A stretch of DNA of 64,000 nt from NCBI GenBank assembly GCA_965153455.1, contig OZ234500.1, positions 3,410,001 to 3,474,000 of the forward strand. The letters run 5' to 3'. The translations under genes were made by a program, and so were the position numbers. Below the pieces are notes generated by a model. It was not told the origin of the DNA, did not search any database, and saw only the letters and a program-made list of their open reading frames with translations. Positions 1 to 11,100 of the stretch are shown here, in pieces (within the stretch, counting starts at the first letter, position 1; every line of letters starts with the position of its first letter). The stretch is from Sphagnum compactum. Its lineage: Eukaryota; Bryophyta; Sphagnopsida; Sphagnales.

Positions 1-102
1 TCAAGTTCCTTTCGATATAACCTTTAGGTGATTTAGGTAATTTGAAATGTAAACCCAACCCTAAATGCAATACCCACATGTAGGGTCATTTTTAAATAAC
101 TA
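1..102. repeat. Left part of a dispersed repeat split by the pogo element
   Basis: This sequence holds the words aaccctaaatgcaataccc and acatgtagggtcatt. They recur on the other side of the transposon at about 2470-2510 as aaccctaaatgcaatgccc and acatgtaaggtcac. Right after the transposon the words tggtttgggt resume (about 2361), just as they follow the second copy (about 2513). The transposon therefore landed inside one copy of a local direct repeat, and the second copy shows the empty site. Confidence 0.65.
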
Positions 103-2353
103 CAGTAGAACCTGTCTAAATTAATACTGCCTAAATTAATAACCTGTGATAATTAATATGTGCGGTCCAGTCCCAAGTCGGGCCCCATACATTTATTAAT
201 AAACCTCCGAAAGTTAATAATTGATACTCCACAGGCGGTCCCGAAATTTTTTATATTGATAACCACTATGGCAGACATAGATTTGACACAAATTTTTCTA
301 CATGTGGGCAGCTAAACCTTGGAGAAATACTCTGAGATTGGCTTCTGAACGAGCTTGCTAGACCTCATAATGCTGATCTTGTCTTTGACTGTCTCGATGC
401 CAGCAAGCATCTCATGGTCGACGATGTCTTGCTACATCCAGAACTGCTGCAGCAAACTTGCACACTACAGTGCTTCAGTTGCCTTCATAGGAATGTATTC
501 TTGACTGTCGTCGGCCTCCACTTCATCTTCCGGCACAGGATTGGTGGAGAGGTCCTGCACAATTTCCTCCTAAGTCGGAACATAAGCAACTTCGTGCTCA
601 GCAGGATAGTTGATGAGATTACGAATATCCATTGGGTTCCCGTACCGAAGCTCTTGAACCTGCTCTTCGAGGTCCTTGATCACCTCAGGGTCAATAAGCG
701 GCTCTTCCGGGACCGGTGTCACATCAGCATCGGTGGTGCGAATTCGGCAATGGCGAAAGCAATTGCGGATTGTTTCTAGCTTCACATCCATGCTCCAGGT
801 TGCAACAGCAATGTGCATAGCCTCGAGGACGTCGATCTTCTCGAGGTCTGCTACCTTGTCTTGAAGGCGCTAAATGAAGAGGCGATTGAAACGGCGCCGA
901 TAGTAAGCCTTGAGGCTTCGGATAATTCCTGCGTCGCAGGGCTGAATCTTCGAGGTCGTGTTTGGTGGCAGATAGAACATGGTTGTGTTGCGGAGTGTAA
1001 CAACAGATGCGAGCTGCATTAACGGGATATGTGCACTGCAGTTGTCCATAATCAAAAGAACATTACGCCCTGCCATCCGCGCATCAAACCGTTTCAGCCA
1101 CTCGAGAAAGATGACTTGTGTCATCTAGGCCTTCGGGTTGCTTCGGTACTTGCATCCAAAGTTGTCTCGGTTGACGTTTTTGAAGCAACGAGGGTTTTCG
1201 TATTTGCCAATGACAAGAAGTGGAAGCTTGTCCGAGCCATCAGCATTACAGCACACAGCCAGCGTGAGACGCTCCTTGTTCTATTTGTGTCCTTCAAGCT
1301 GCTTTGTGGCCAAGCTGCTTTCTGTCCACCTGTTGAGATGTCATGTGTTAGTGAAAGTAAGTCGATGGTTTGGCAGTGGGCATACAGTATCATGCTGCAC
1401 TTACCTGCATTTTGTAAAATAATCCAGTTTCATCCATGTTGTAGATGTCACGCCGCTCATACTGATCCAGAGTCAAACGAATCTGCGGCAAGCTCTCTTC
1501 AATCACAGCCATGTTAGCTGATCCAGACTCCCCAAAGCGGCGGTAGGACTTGATGCCGCGGCGATTTTTGAATGCCTCTAGCCACCCATTTGAGAACTCA
1601 AAGGCCCCGTGGCCAAGGTAAAGCGCGGCAAGGAAGTACGCAACCTTCTTTTTGGTGAGGTCACTTGACATATTGACTTGGTCCTGGTATGTGAGGAACC
1701 ACCGGTACAAAGCTGTCTCCATCAGTGGGTACTTCACGGTCCGCTGCCGCTTTGCCGCTCGGTTCACATCCTCTTTCTTGGCAAGGATTTCAGCCGAGCG
1801 TTTGAGCGTCAGAGAAATTGTTCCCTGACTGACAGAAACGTTATGCGTCTCCTGAAGCCACGTGATCAAGTCTGCTTGCGTGAGCGATGGATACTTTTTC
1901 TTGTGCTCACAAAGAGCTATCCGAACCTCGTTGGTCATGTTTATATTGGTGGACCTCTTTGAAGCCATTGTGTTGTGGTTCTGGTTGTGGCTGCAGTTGT
2001 GGTTGTGGGTTGCTGTCCTAGTGATGACATTCTTCATTTTGCACATTAAAATTCTTTAAAATTCTTCATTTCCCACCTTGTCAAAACATTCTTGACCCGC
2101 GAATGTTTACCAAATTACACTGGTTGATCTATAAAATTCGTTAAAATTCTTGCTTCTCTGGGCTTCCATAACATTCTCGCACCAAGAATGTCATAACTAT
2201 GGTTGTTGTATCCCAATGTGAACGCCACGGCTCGCAAATGTTACAAATGGCGCGAGCGGAGAATTATTTAATGACCCTCTCTTTATTAATATCTTGTCTA
2301 AATTAATACAGAACCCCCGGTCTCGGCAGTATTAACTTAGACAGGTTCTACTG
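103..2353 (-). mobile_element. pogo/Tigger-like DNA transposon (Tc1/mariner superfamily), complete ends, inactive
   Basis: The two ends form near-perfect terminal inverted repeats. The left end starts CAGTAGAACCTGTC, and the right end, read on the opposite strand, starts identically and agrees at 28 of the first 29 positions. TA dinucleotides at 101-102 and 2354-2355 are the expected target duplication. The element is 2251 bp and encodes a split transposase on the minus strand. Terminal CAGT-type repeats plus TA duplication plus a CENP-B-like helix-turn-helix transposase place it in the pogo/Tigger group. Additional AATTAATA-rich words lie just inside both ends and may be subterminal binding sites. 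Confidence 0.93.
312..1968 (-). pseudogene. pogo/Tigger-type transposase pseudogene (two exons)
   Basis: Exon 1 (1968 down to 1405, or from an upstream ATG at 2046) encodes a psq/CENP-B-type helix-turn-helix region (YPSLTQADLITWLQ) and the start of the DDE core with the first acidic residue in NMDETGLFYK. It ends at a consensus donor, CAG|GTAAGT, and a 75-bp intron (1404-1330) ends in CAACAG. Exon 2 carries the second Asp in LLIMDNCSAH and the third in IQPCDAGIIRSLK, so the catalytic set is DDD. Exon 2 needs a one-base frameshift near 1305-1329 and is broken by TAG codons with first bases at 1283, 1127, 872, 572, 467 and 434, before a final TAG at 314. It cannot make transposase. Order and spacing of domains are normal for the family. 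Confidence 0.9.
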
Positions 2354-2530
2354 TAGTATGTGGTTTGGGTGGCCTTTTAATGAAAACCAAAGTTTATATG
2401 CAATACTTGCATGCAAGTTCATTTTGAAATAATCCATAGGTGATTTAGACAACCTTAGGTCAATAATCAACCCTAAATGCAATGCCCACATGTAAGGTCA
2501 CTTCAAAATAAGTGGTTTGGGTACCCAAAA
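2354..2530. repeat. Right part of split repeat plus second, uninterrupted copy
   Basis: Continuation of the repeat interrupted at 101, then a full copy from about 2430 (ccataggtgatttagacaa) to 2520 (tggtttgggt). The two copies share word order and differ by scattered substitutions. Confidence 0.6.
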
Positions 2531-2874
2531 TATATCTCTTTATATATCTAAATTAATTTTATGACAATTAATTATCATGAATAATTATCTAAAATAATGA
2601 TTTGAATAACTTATCAACATAAAAAATCTAATTAAGATAATAAATTAAATATCAAATTATTGATTTGATTTTTAGATCTAAATTTTAATTATCTGAATAA
2701 TTAAGGTTCAACCAAATAATTAGTTAATTAATATTAAGAAATAAATGATTGTTTAAATATGATAGTCAATCATTTACATTATCTAAAATAATTTTTTAGT
2801 AAATTCCTTAATTATGATATTATTTGTTGATACTTAAATTAAATTATTCTGTCATATGAGTCCCATAAATATTA
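2531..2874. other. AT-rich non-coding sequence
   Basis: Almost entirely A and T with TAATTA words. No open frame or recognisable element. Confidence 0.6.
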
Positions 2875-3110
2875 CAATGGAAACCTATATGCAAGTATGA
2901 CAAAAGATGTTAAAAATCAGCAACTATTTATGGACCTATATGCGGGTACTTTAATGCATGTTAAAAAAATCAACTACTAGACCTATATGCGAGTATTACA
3001 ATGAATGTAAAAAAACCAGCAACTATTTACAAGAACTATATGCAGGTATTGTAATAGATGTAAAAAAACCAGCAACTATTTACGAGACCTACATGTGGGT
3101 ATTGCATATT
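2875..3110 (+). repeat. Tandem repeat, unit about 52 bp, five degenerate copies
   Basis: The word cctatatgc (or a one- to two-base variant) recurs at 2884, 2935, 2982, 3035 and 3088, followed each time by a gggtatt-like word and, in most copies, by aaaaaccagcaactattta. The last unit (gacctacatgtgggtattgca) is the reverse complement of the word at 65-86, so the same family lies in both orientations around the pogo element. Confidence 0.7.
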
Positions 3111-3760
3111 TCAAATGGCCTTATGGAAATTATAATAGAAAGGATGTAGGTATTGCACAATGTTCATTTTGATATTTGTAAACCCTAGACAAATTAATGT
3201 TATATATTCATATCGCCCGATTTAAATTTTGATTCTTACATCTAAAGTACTAAGAAAACTATGAAGAAGAAGACATATATTATTAACCATATACTCATCA
3301 AACAAATGTGAATAATGAAAATATTATATTGATAAAAGATGTACAAATATGGGTGGATCAAAAACTGCTAAAAAACATAATGAAAAAATGGTTTTCTATA
3401 ATATATCAAAGGACAAAAGTTCAAAAGTGGGTAGTCCAAAAAATGAAAGGGCTGAAAAGACCTAGCTGACTATATAAAATGGAAACCTTAAACCATATCA
3501 TTATTTACAATCTTGTGTTTAACTTGATAAGAAGCTGCTGCATTTGCAGCCTTTGCTGCATGACGAGCAATGTACAAATGGCAGCATTGCATCTCAACCT
3601 AAACTGCATTTGCAACAAACTCTTCTTTTATTGTGCTTTGAACCCTATAAACACCCAAAAACCACCAAATTAAACCTTAACACCACCAAAGAAGAAGACG
3701 ACGACACATTGCCATTGTCTTCTTCTTTTGCAACACCACCACAAAATAAAACGATGGCAC
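3111..3760. other. Non-coding, no gene supported
   Basis: Short open frames at 3479-3673 and 3544 onward are low-complexity and show no family resemblance. From 3690 the sequence turns into CTTCTT/GAAGAA tracts that lead into the next repeat block. Confidence 0.5.
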
Positions 3761-3764
3761 ATTG

Positions 3765-4375
3765 CCATCGTCTTCTTCTTCTCAAACAGAGAGAAGACAA
3801 AACACACAAGAAAACACCCAAAAAAAACCAAGAGAAGGGAGGGAGCTTACCTTCAAGCTCTTGCTTTGCCCTCTCACTTTTGGCTCCTGCTTTTGCCCTC
3901 CCGCTTTTGCACTTCCGTTTCAAGTGCTTTCTCCTGGCATCTTTTTCTTCTTAAGCAAAAGAAAAAAAACACAAAAAAAAACCATATAGAAGAAAAAATA
4001 TGCAAAAAAAGGAAGGAGCTTACCTTCAAGCTTTCGCTCTACCTTCTCATTTTTGGCTCCCCTTTCTACCCTCCCACTTTTGCAATTCCATTTCAAGTGT
4101 TTTCTCCTGGCATCTTCTTCTTTTCAAGCAGAAGAAAAGAAAAAAAAACACAAAGAAAAAAAATCATAAAGAAAAAAAATATGCAAAGAAGGAGGGAGCT
4201 TACCTTCAAGCTCTCGCTCTGCCCTTTCCTGCTTGTGCCCTCTTGCTTGTGCCCTTTTGTTTTAAGCATTTTTTCTTGACATCTTCTTCTTCTCAAACAG
4301 AAAAAAAAAAAAAAAAAACCATAGAGAAGAAAAAAAATGTAGAGAAAGGAAGGAGCTTACCTTTCTTCTCTCATT
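3765..4375 (+). repeat. Tandem repeat, unit about 155-180 bp, about 3.5 copies
   Basis: The word ggagcttaccttcaagct starts units near 3842, 4016 and 4196, with a truncated variant near 4350. Each unit continues with a pyrimidine-rich stretch (gcccctcacttttggctcc-like), cttcttcttctcaa, and an A-rich tail. On the minus strand each unit presents GAAGGTAAGC, which resembles a plant 5' splice site. Several 60-180 codon open frames cross this block in different frames with repeated Phe/Pro/Lys-rich text; I regard them as by-products of the repeat. Confidence 0.75.
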
Positions 4376-5782
4376 TCTACATTTGGGATGAAGTGCTCCT
4401 CTTGCTTTTTCCTCTCCACATTCCTCCAACGTTGAGCTCTCCACCTTCCTCAAGCCTTGTGTCTATGTCTCCTCGAAGCTCTATGCTACTCAAGCTCGGG
4501 AGCTCTCCCAAGCTTTGGAGATGGAGTGAGCAGGAAATGAGGTGAAGGAGGTAGGAGGGGGGAGGTAGGTAGGAGGGGGGGGGGAAGTAAGTAAGAGGGG
4601 AAAATTTTGGGGCAAAGAAGGGGGCTGAAAAATCCCTGGGCAGGGGAAGAGGATGTGTTTTTGGTTCATCCCCAAAACAGCTTGAACGGCCTCATCTTGA
4701 ACTGGTGCATTGGTGGCTGCTGGTTCACTCCAGCCCTGTCCTAGGTGGACTGTAGCATTTTTACAAAAGTGCTATTCAAATGGCGACCTAGGAAGTGCCT
4801 AGGTGTAGATGTGGCTAACATAGTTATTTTTACTTTTGAAAAATGGCGAAAAAGTCCGTATGAATAACAATTCTTTCCTGTTTTTTTTTCATTTTCTGAA
4901 AAGAAATTCGCCACAGATTTTTTTTGAAAAAACACTGCTTATAAGCTGCCAATCTGTGTTGAGGCAGAAATTTTACTGAGGGTAAGTAGTTTCACCCTTA
5001 ACAACAGACAGTTCAAAAATTCAACCGGTTCTCATCACCTATAGGCCTAGGATGAGATGCCGTCTCAGTAAAAAGGGCAGGGTACATTATACACTGGAAT
5101 GATGAGTAGGCGAGACGTAATGGCAAGTGAACTGGTTTGCGAGTTCAATCTTAAGTTAAAGATTGCAGTGTGGGCGAATTCTTTTATCCGTTCCTATTGG
5201 CCGTGCCCACGCACTCTCAGCCCGAGCCTAACCCAAACCTAAACTGCCGAGCCTGGCACAACCAAGAGTGCATACGAGCTCATGAGCGACGACAACGAAG
5301 GCTTGATGACGATGATCTCGCAGCAGGAGGAGGAGCAATCAAGGAGCCGCAACTTCGCGTATCTATCTTATCAGTACACCTGTGTTCCATTGCCGCATGT
5401 GTTAGATGCGTGGAGACAAAAGATTGGAAAATTAGCTGCTGAAGTAAACCTACTGAGATAGTAGTGGAGATTTGAAACAGAAGCTGTTTTTATTATGGCC
5501 ACATGTGTATGTGGAGAGTGGAGCAAGAAGACCGGCAAGTATGGCTGAACGAAATGGCTGCTGAGACAATGAAGATTTGAGACAGCCAAAGAAAGTTCGT
5601 CTTTCGTTTGTTTGTTCGTAAGAAGTAGCAGTTTTTTGTGATCGTCTCTTCTTTGCCTGAATTTTTATGTAGATTCAAGTATCCCTCAAGAATGGCTGGG
5701 GTGGGGTTTTTTTCAGAGCCTGTGCGCTTGTGTAAGACGGTGGCATGAGTATTTTTTCCCCGATTGTACTTTTGCATATCCT
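4376..5782. other. Non-coding with a G-rich tract at about 4540-4600
   Basis: From 4540 to 4600 the plus strand has several runs of four or more G separated by short spacers, a sequence capable of forming a G-quadruplex. The remainder shows no supported gene. The stretch from about 5200 to 5780 may contain upstream sequence of the B-box gene, but I cannot define a promoter. Confidence 0.45.
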
Positions 5783-5803
5783 ATTCTCTCTCTCTCTCTC
5801 CAG
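5783..5803 (+). repeat. CT microsatellite in the presumed 5' leader of the B-box gene
   Basis: About nine CT units ending 33 bp before the ATG. Pyrimidine tracts in plant 5' leaders are common; a regulatory role is only inference. Confidence 0.7.
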
Positions 5804-5835
5804 CTGCTTTTGGTAGAGGTTAGGGAATCAGGAAT

Positions 5836-6381
5836 ATGGAGGCTCGATGCGCGTTGTGTGGAGAATCTGCCGCCCTGCATTGCGAAAGAGATGATGCCTT
5901 TCTTTGCTGGACATGTGACATGAGCGTGCACAGCCATAACTCTATTGTGGTTAGGCATATACGCTCGGTGCTATGCAGCACATGCAACGCTCCAACGCGG
6001 TTCCGGGCCTCTGGGGGAAGCCCCGTTCCTTTCACATGTGTGTGCGCAGAGTGTTCGCCCGGGGTTTGCGATGCTAACTTAGAGGATGTCAACGATGATG
6101 TAAGTGATAGAATGTCCAGTACATCTTGCGCCCAGGCTTCAGAGAGACGTGCAATTGGTGCTCGACTCCAAATCGGACCTGTGAAGACGAAGGAATCACA
6201 GCAGGCCTCGTCGTGTGCAGGATTAGGTGGCAATATGTACCCGCACGTCCGTAGAAGAATTGTGCGCCATACTTGCTGGCGATACCGTAAAGCTCCGCGG
6301 CACACTTTCAGCGATACCATAATATCCGTGGTTTATGATTTAATAGTTTGCGCACCTGCGGAAATTTTGAAAGGGTTATGA
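5836..6381 (+). CDS. B-box zinc finger protein (BBX family), small single-B-box type
   Basis: A single open frame of 181 codons starting ATG at 5836. Residues 5-43 match the plant B-box consensus: Cys5, Cys8, Cys16, Asp19, Ala21, Leu23, Cys24, Cys27, Asp28, His32, Asn35 and Arg40-His41, which bind two zinc ions. A second, degenerate cysteine set follows (Cys47, Cys50, then CVCAEC near residues 68-73), like a decayed second B-box. No CCT domain is present. The C-terminal half is basic and unrecognised. BBX proteins act in the nucleus on light, flowering and stress transcription, usually through protein-protein contacts; forms without CCT, such as the BBX28-32 group, modulate other factors. A consensus-like CAG|GTAAGT at about 6437-6445, downstream of the stop, could mean an unspliced 3' region or a longer spliced form. 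Confidence 0.82.
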   Translation: MEARCALCGESAALHCERDDAFLCWTCDMSVHSHNSIVVRHIRSVLCSTCNAPTRFRASGGSPVPFTCVCAECSPGVCDANLEDVNDDVSDRMSSTSCAQASERRAIGARLQIGPVKTKESQQASSCAGLGGNMYPHVRRRIVRHTCWRYRKAPRHTFSDTIISVVYDLIVCAPAEILKGL

Positions 6382-6384
6382 TGA

Positions 6385-8914
6385 TGAGCTGCTTAGTTCT
6401 TAGGTAGGACTGTTGAAACTCTTGCTGCCTTTTTTGCAGGTAAGTTCACTGCCATACCAGTGAAATCATGCATGGCTATTGTACTGGAAGAAGCTCTTCC
6501 CCATACCATGTTCGGTCGCACTACGGTGGCTGTAAGCTTGTTCTGTTCATAAGCATCAATGTGATAGGCAGCTTCAGGAGTAGGCAGTACTACATGGAAG
6601 GGGTAGTGATGGTAATCTAATCTAGCATTCTCAAATTTCTTTCTAGAGTACGATTGCCAGTTTTGTTTGTCGACAGGACATAGTCATAACCCTGAAGGTG
6701 ATGAATTTTTACATGATATGGATCTAGCTTTGATGTTTTTGATGGTGTGTTGTTGCCTTCATAGTAAGCTTTGTACAGACTGAATTGAGAAATATGATCC
6801 ATGTTAGGTCATACTTGATGTGAACTTGATCTGGTTTAATGTTTGTGTAACTTGTTAGCATTTGAAGTGAAGCCTGTGAGATAGGATTTGCAATTGGTTT
6901 TTGGAGACAATGGTTTTATGTGCTATATAGCCGTATCCATTGGCTGTGGGTTCCTTTCAAATACACATGCTTTGAAGTAACTCCATTCTGCGTATTATCA
7001 ATTGGAAAGTATTCCTCTTGCATCATAAATGTTCTGTGTAATGAAGTGTGGTCATGTTCAATTATTTCAATGTTTTGTAAAGAACCATCTGCATCTTGAG
7101 GTACATTCTACCTATCAAATGGCCAACCTTCTAAAGGAGTGCACACCTGCTACATAGGACAACTGCAGAAACTTCAACACACGTGTCCATCTTTTCAAAA
7201 GAGGGCAAGAAGCCTTCTGGAATCTGCTTGCTGGCAAATGGGTGGATGGTGCTTGACGCCAACCTTGTTGACATCTGCAAGCTGAAGGACAAAAGGGATG
7301 ATGGCTACACAAAGAGTTTCTCCCATGTTGGAAGGGTCTCAGAAGAGATTCCAAGAGAAGCCCCTAGACAATTGCAGACTCACACATAACAGAATAATAG
7401 AGCCGTAGATAGTTGATTTATCATGGTAATGCTCGAACATCAGTTCAAACAGACTTCTTCATGGACAAATTGATTTTTCAGGAAAATCCATCTCTCATCT
7501 TCTGTGACAATTGGTGGGTATATATAGTTGCAGGGGAGTTATCCTTTGAAATGCTGCCAATTGAAAGGAAGAAACCCTGTGAAATTTTTATTTCTGTACC
7601 CAATCCCTCTACCTTCAAAATCCGCATCAAACAAATATCTAGCAAACAAGATTGTAATCAAACAGCTACCAAAAGAGTAGATTGTAGTGGTAGCACCAAC
7701 ATGTTGAGAATTTCTGATGTAGTGAGGGCACCCAGCTAACAGATTGAAGACAGCTATGAAAGACCTAGAAGCTTGTGGAGGGTTTTATTGGTAAGGTTTT
7801 GTACAAATCACAGGCTTTGACAGCACTCATTCATCAACCAACTGTGATATTGTAGACCACAGATTTTGAGTCAAATGGGTATTGAAGGGATCGGGACAAA
7901 GTCTTGGACACCTGCATCCAGAACCTTAGCCCTGTGCAATATGCAAGAAATTTTGCAAAAACTTCCTAGTAGACTGACTGGTAGAGACCTGTATAAACAA
8001 ACACTATCATGATTACCCCAGACAAACAACAAATGGCTCAGATGAAGCAAATTACCTGTTGAAGACTTGCTTACAGGGATTTTCTGCTGGGCCTGCAACT
8101 GCAGTGGCACTATCTTGACCCCCTGTTTTATGACCCAAAAAAAACCCCGATCTATATCTATGTCTTGGAACCAGATAAACAACTGCACAAAACACCCTGA
8201 CAATGTTGCCAGCTGAAATTGCACTGCATGTATCCAACCAAATTTTACAACAGCACTTACAACAGCACTTCAGTCCAACAGGCAACATCTGTCCCCAAAT
8301 GAAATTCAACAGAACAGGGTTTGACATTAATCTCATACAAGTGAGGTTGATAATGAAAGGATATGTCATGTGATCAATATAATATACCTATATACAGTGT
8401 AATTTACAGCATCCTGAAAGACTTTGCCCCCTCTTTCTGTAGATCTTAAAGCAATGCATCAAACTTCAAAGCATTAGTTGCAAGCAACTCTGCTGTAAGA
8501 CACCAACCTTGTAGGACATCTATCCTCCAGCATCCCACTAGATGTGCTTCAGAACTACACTCTCACCAGCTCCATTCCTCATTTTTCTTTTGAGTAGAGC
8601 AATTGTGCCTACAGCATTCCAAATTCGAGGTCAAAATGTAGAAACAAACCTATCCCTCAAAAGAATCCTAGGTATTACCCAACCGCAGATTTAATCATGA
8701 GCTTCTTTCCATGGAGAATCTTTTTTCTTAGAGGAGACACACACTTCCCTCCAGCTTGCTTTTCCCATATCCATCATGGCCCATTCTCTTGTTTACTGTT
8801 TACATTCAGATTGTAGCTGCAAAATTTGATTGGAGAATTTCCATATAAGAAACTCCTGAAACCTAAACTGGCATAGATGGAACTTGAACAGTTTCTTCAT
8901 GTTTTCATGAAGCT
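6385..8914. other. Intergenic, no gene supported
   Basis: Contains scattered open frames up to about 115 codons (for example 7413-7739 on plus, 7871-8224 on minus) with no family features or codon pattern I can recognise. The first few hundred bases probably include the 3' untranslated region of the B-box gene, and the last part that of the gene on the minus strand ending at 8915. Confidence 0.5.
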
Positions 8915-10580
8915 CTAAATAAAACCCTTTCTCAAGGTTTTGCTGGTGGCATGGAATGTTCGTGCAATCAGGCCAACACCAATGCCAACGCCAAGACACA
9001 TGCCCAGTCCAAGTCCCACACCCACTCTCACTCCTGCGTTGAACCATGTCATTTGTCCATCATCCCCATCCCCGTATCCGCCTCCTTCAAGAGCATACCC
9101 TCGTCCTGCTGCAACTTTGTCAGTGAGGTCTCTGAATGAGCTGCTGTTGGTTCTCTGCAAGATGGAGAAGACAGCAACAACAACAAAAATTCCCTTTCAA
9201 ACACAGTTCTCCACATGCAAATTTTCTGCAGGAGTTTCTTAGGGTTGTAATTGCAGAAAGACACAGCATCTAGTTCAAAACCATCAATTCTCTCTCTCTT
9301 GTGCCTGCTTCTCTCACATAACACAACACATGATGAGATCATTGAAAATTGGTTTTCTGCAAGATGGAGAAGACAACAACAACAAAATTCCCTTTCGAAC
9401 ATATTTTTCCACATGCATGTTTTCTGCAGGAGTTTTAGGGTTGTAAATTGCAGAAACACAATGTATCTAGGAAGAAACTTGAGCACTTCTCTCTTGCCTG
9501 CTTCTCTTTCCCCACAAAAACAACACGCGCGCACACACACACACACACAACTGCAAGACTTACCAGTGCAAGCTCGTCAATCATCATCAAGCTACCAAGC
9601 TTTCCAAGTTCTTCGGCTTCAGGAATGACATCCAGCGTATTAGTTTGCCGGTTGGACCTGCGTCGTGCGGCGGTTAGATGCACAGTTTGGCTTAGAATAA
9701 CAGGGGTTCCCAAGTGTCGTCCCACCAGACAAACTTCCATAGCTGGAAGAAGAGACGACAACGACGACACAAAGGAACTGTAATCGTCTAATCGACTCGT
9801 GGAGAAAACACATCCTGCTTGTCCTACAACGCAAGTGCAATCCAAACTCCATGGACGACGTCCTCCTCCGATGCTCTTCACCAATGTGGTGCTCTTGCAA
9901 CCACCATTGTCGTCTCCTTGTTGCTCGACCGGCGAGTTGTCTTCATCGGAAGATTGTTGTTGTTGTTGCAGTGTCCCTCCCACTAGCGCCTCGTCTTTGA
10001 AGAAGACTTGGAACGACAATGGGCCGGTGGTGCGAACATAGTCTGTGCTCAAGTAGGTTGCTTCCGCGGACTCCGGATCGACTCTGTCTCTCCTGAGAAC
10101 AAGAACCGCTTCCTCGGATGGAGAAATCCTTCCGCCGTTCAGTTCTAAAGCTGTGCCGATATTCCGAGGGGGAAAGCGCAAGGACAAAGCCTCAGGTGCA
10201 ACATCCTCACTGCAACAACAAGCGCTCACTCTGACATAAACGACTCTGACATCGAACCACGACGCGTGAGGTGTCGTAGCGGCGAACAAAAAAAGCGGAT
10301 CAGCAGCAGCAGGAGGTCTTGCGTCTCTTCTTTGGCTGCCGACAGTGGTGACCTCCTGGTCCTGGTCCTCTTCCTCTTGGTCCTCCTCCTGCAACATCGT
10401 CACCTCCTCCCAGTCTGTTTCCATCGCAATTTCAGGCAAATGAAAGGGATTCTGTGGCGACACAATGTGCTGAGCTGCTTCCCTCCAGGTCTCTGCACAT
10501 TCCAAGTAACTTGGTGGCCGGAAGAAGCTGCTCCTCACAGCACCACCACCATTCTCTGTCTCTCCTTTGCACATGATCAA
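8915..10580 (-). CDS. Homologue of the plant protein family of Arabidopsis At1g01500, two exons
   Basis: Exon 1 runs from 10580 to 9564 (339 codons) and ends CACTG|GTAAGT. Exon 2 runs from 9154 to 8915 (79 codons plus stop) after CTTGCAG; phase is 0 on both sides, predicting 418 residues. Family landmarks are HASWFDVRVVYVRVS, VLRRDRVDPESAEATYLSTD, LVGRHLGTPVILSQTV and LDVIPEAEEL in exon 1, and MTWFNAGVRVGVGLGLG leading into a glycine-rich hydrophobic stretch near the C-terminus in exon 2. That tail looks like a membrane segment with repeated GxxxG-like spacing. The family has no established biochemical role; some databases label it erythronate-4-phosphate dehydrogenase-like, which nothing here supports. 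The N-terminal 100 residues are extended, acidic and Glu/Gln-rich, with a short poly-Gln run mid-protein. The exact start is uncertain because Met3 and later Met residues are also possible. Confidence 0.85.
9147..9530 (-). repeat. Tandem duplication inside the intron, including the 3' splice site
   Basis: The block beginning ttggttctctgcaagatgg at 9147 is repeated, with about 10 percent divergence and small gaps, from about 9350 (ttggttttctgcaagatgg) to about 9530, a unit of about 204 bp. Each copy supplies a CTTGCAG acceptor on the minus strand: the used one before 9154 and a second before 9356. Confidence 0.85.
9534..9549. repeat. CA/GT microsatellite just inside the intron
   Basis: Seven to eight CA units on the plus strand lying about 15 bp downstream (in the minus-strand transcript) of the donor site. 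Confidence 0.7.
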
Positions 10581-10988
10581 CTACAAAGTTCAACGACGAC
10601 CACCACCCCCCAAAGGCGGAACCTTTGTTGTCAATCTCCTAACAACGCTCTTTCCAGAATCACCTTCTTCTTCACTCCACCATTCCAGGCTCAAAAACCG
10701 CCCACTCCTCTCAACTGCAAGCACCCGTGCTGAATGATCAAAAACACACAGAAGAGAACAGATTTTTCCGAAGAGAAATCGAAGAAAACTCCGGCGCTAA
10801 AATTTTGCATCCAGAACACGGAAATCAAAAGCGCAAAACACCCAAACTCCGAAATTGATCAAACAAGATTCTGGTACAAAGACTCCACGCTCAGATGCGT
10901 GAATTGTGAGGCCGATTGTAACACTGAATCTCTCCCCTATAAGAGAGCGGCGCGCTCAGGAGCTGGATCAAGGGTGCCTGGTTGGTGA

Positions 10989-11100
10989 GTCCTTTCTACA
11001 CTCGACCATGGCCTGTGGGCCAGAGGCCGTGCCTCCTTGCTCGTGGGTCCGTTTGTCCTTTCTACACACGGCCATGGCCTGTGTGGGCCAGAGGACGCCA
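10989..11100. repeat. Tandem duplication, unit 68 bp
   Basis: The word tcctttctacac plus catggcctgtg and gggccagagg occurs at 10989 and again at 11057. The block is GC-rich against an AT-rich background and lies upstream of the minus-strand gene. No coding signal. Confidence 0.65.

Noticed and set aside
570-1124. Two separate small genes (82 and 84 codons, minus strand)
   Set aside because: They are in the same frame, separated by a TAG, and are parts of one transposase reading frame.
3544-4545. Open frames of 136-183 codons on the plus strand
   Set aside because: They follow a 155-180 bp tandem repeat in shifting frames and consist of repeated Phe/Pro/Lys-rich text with no domain.
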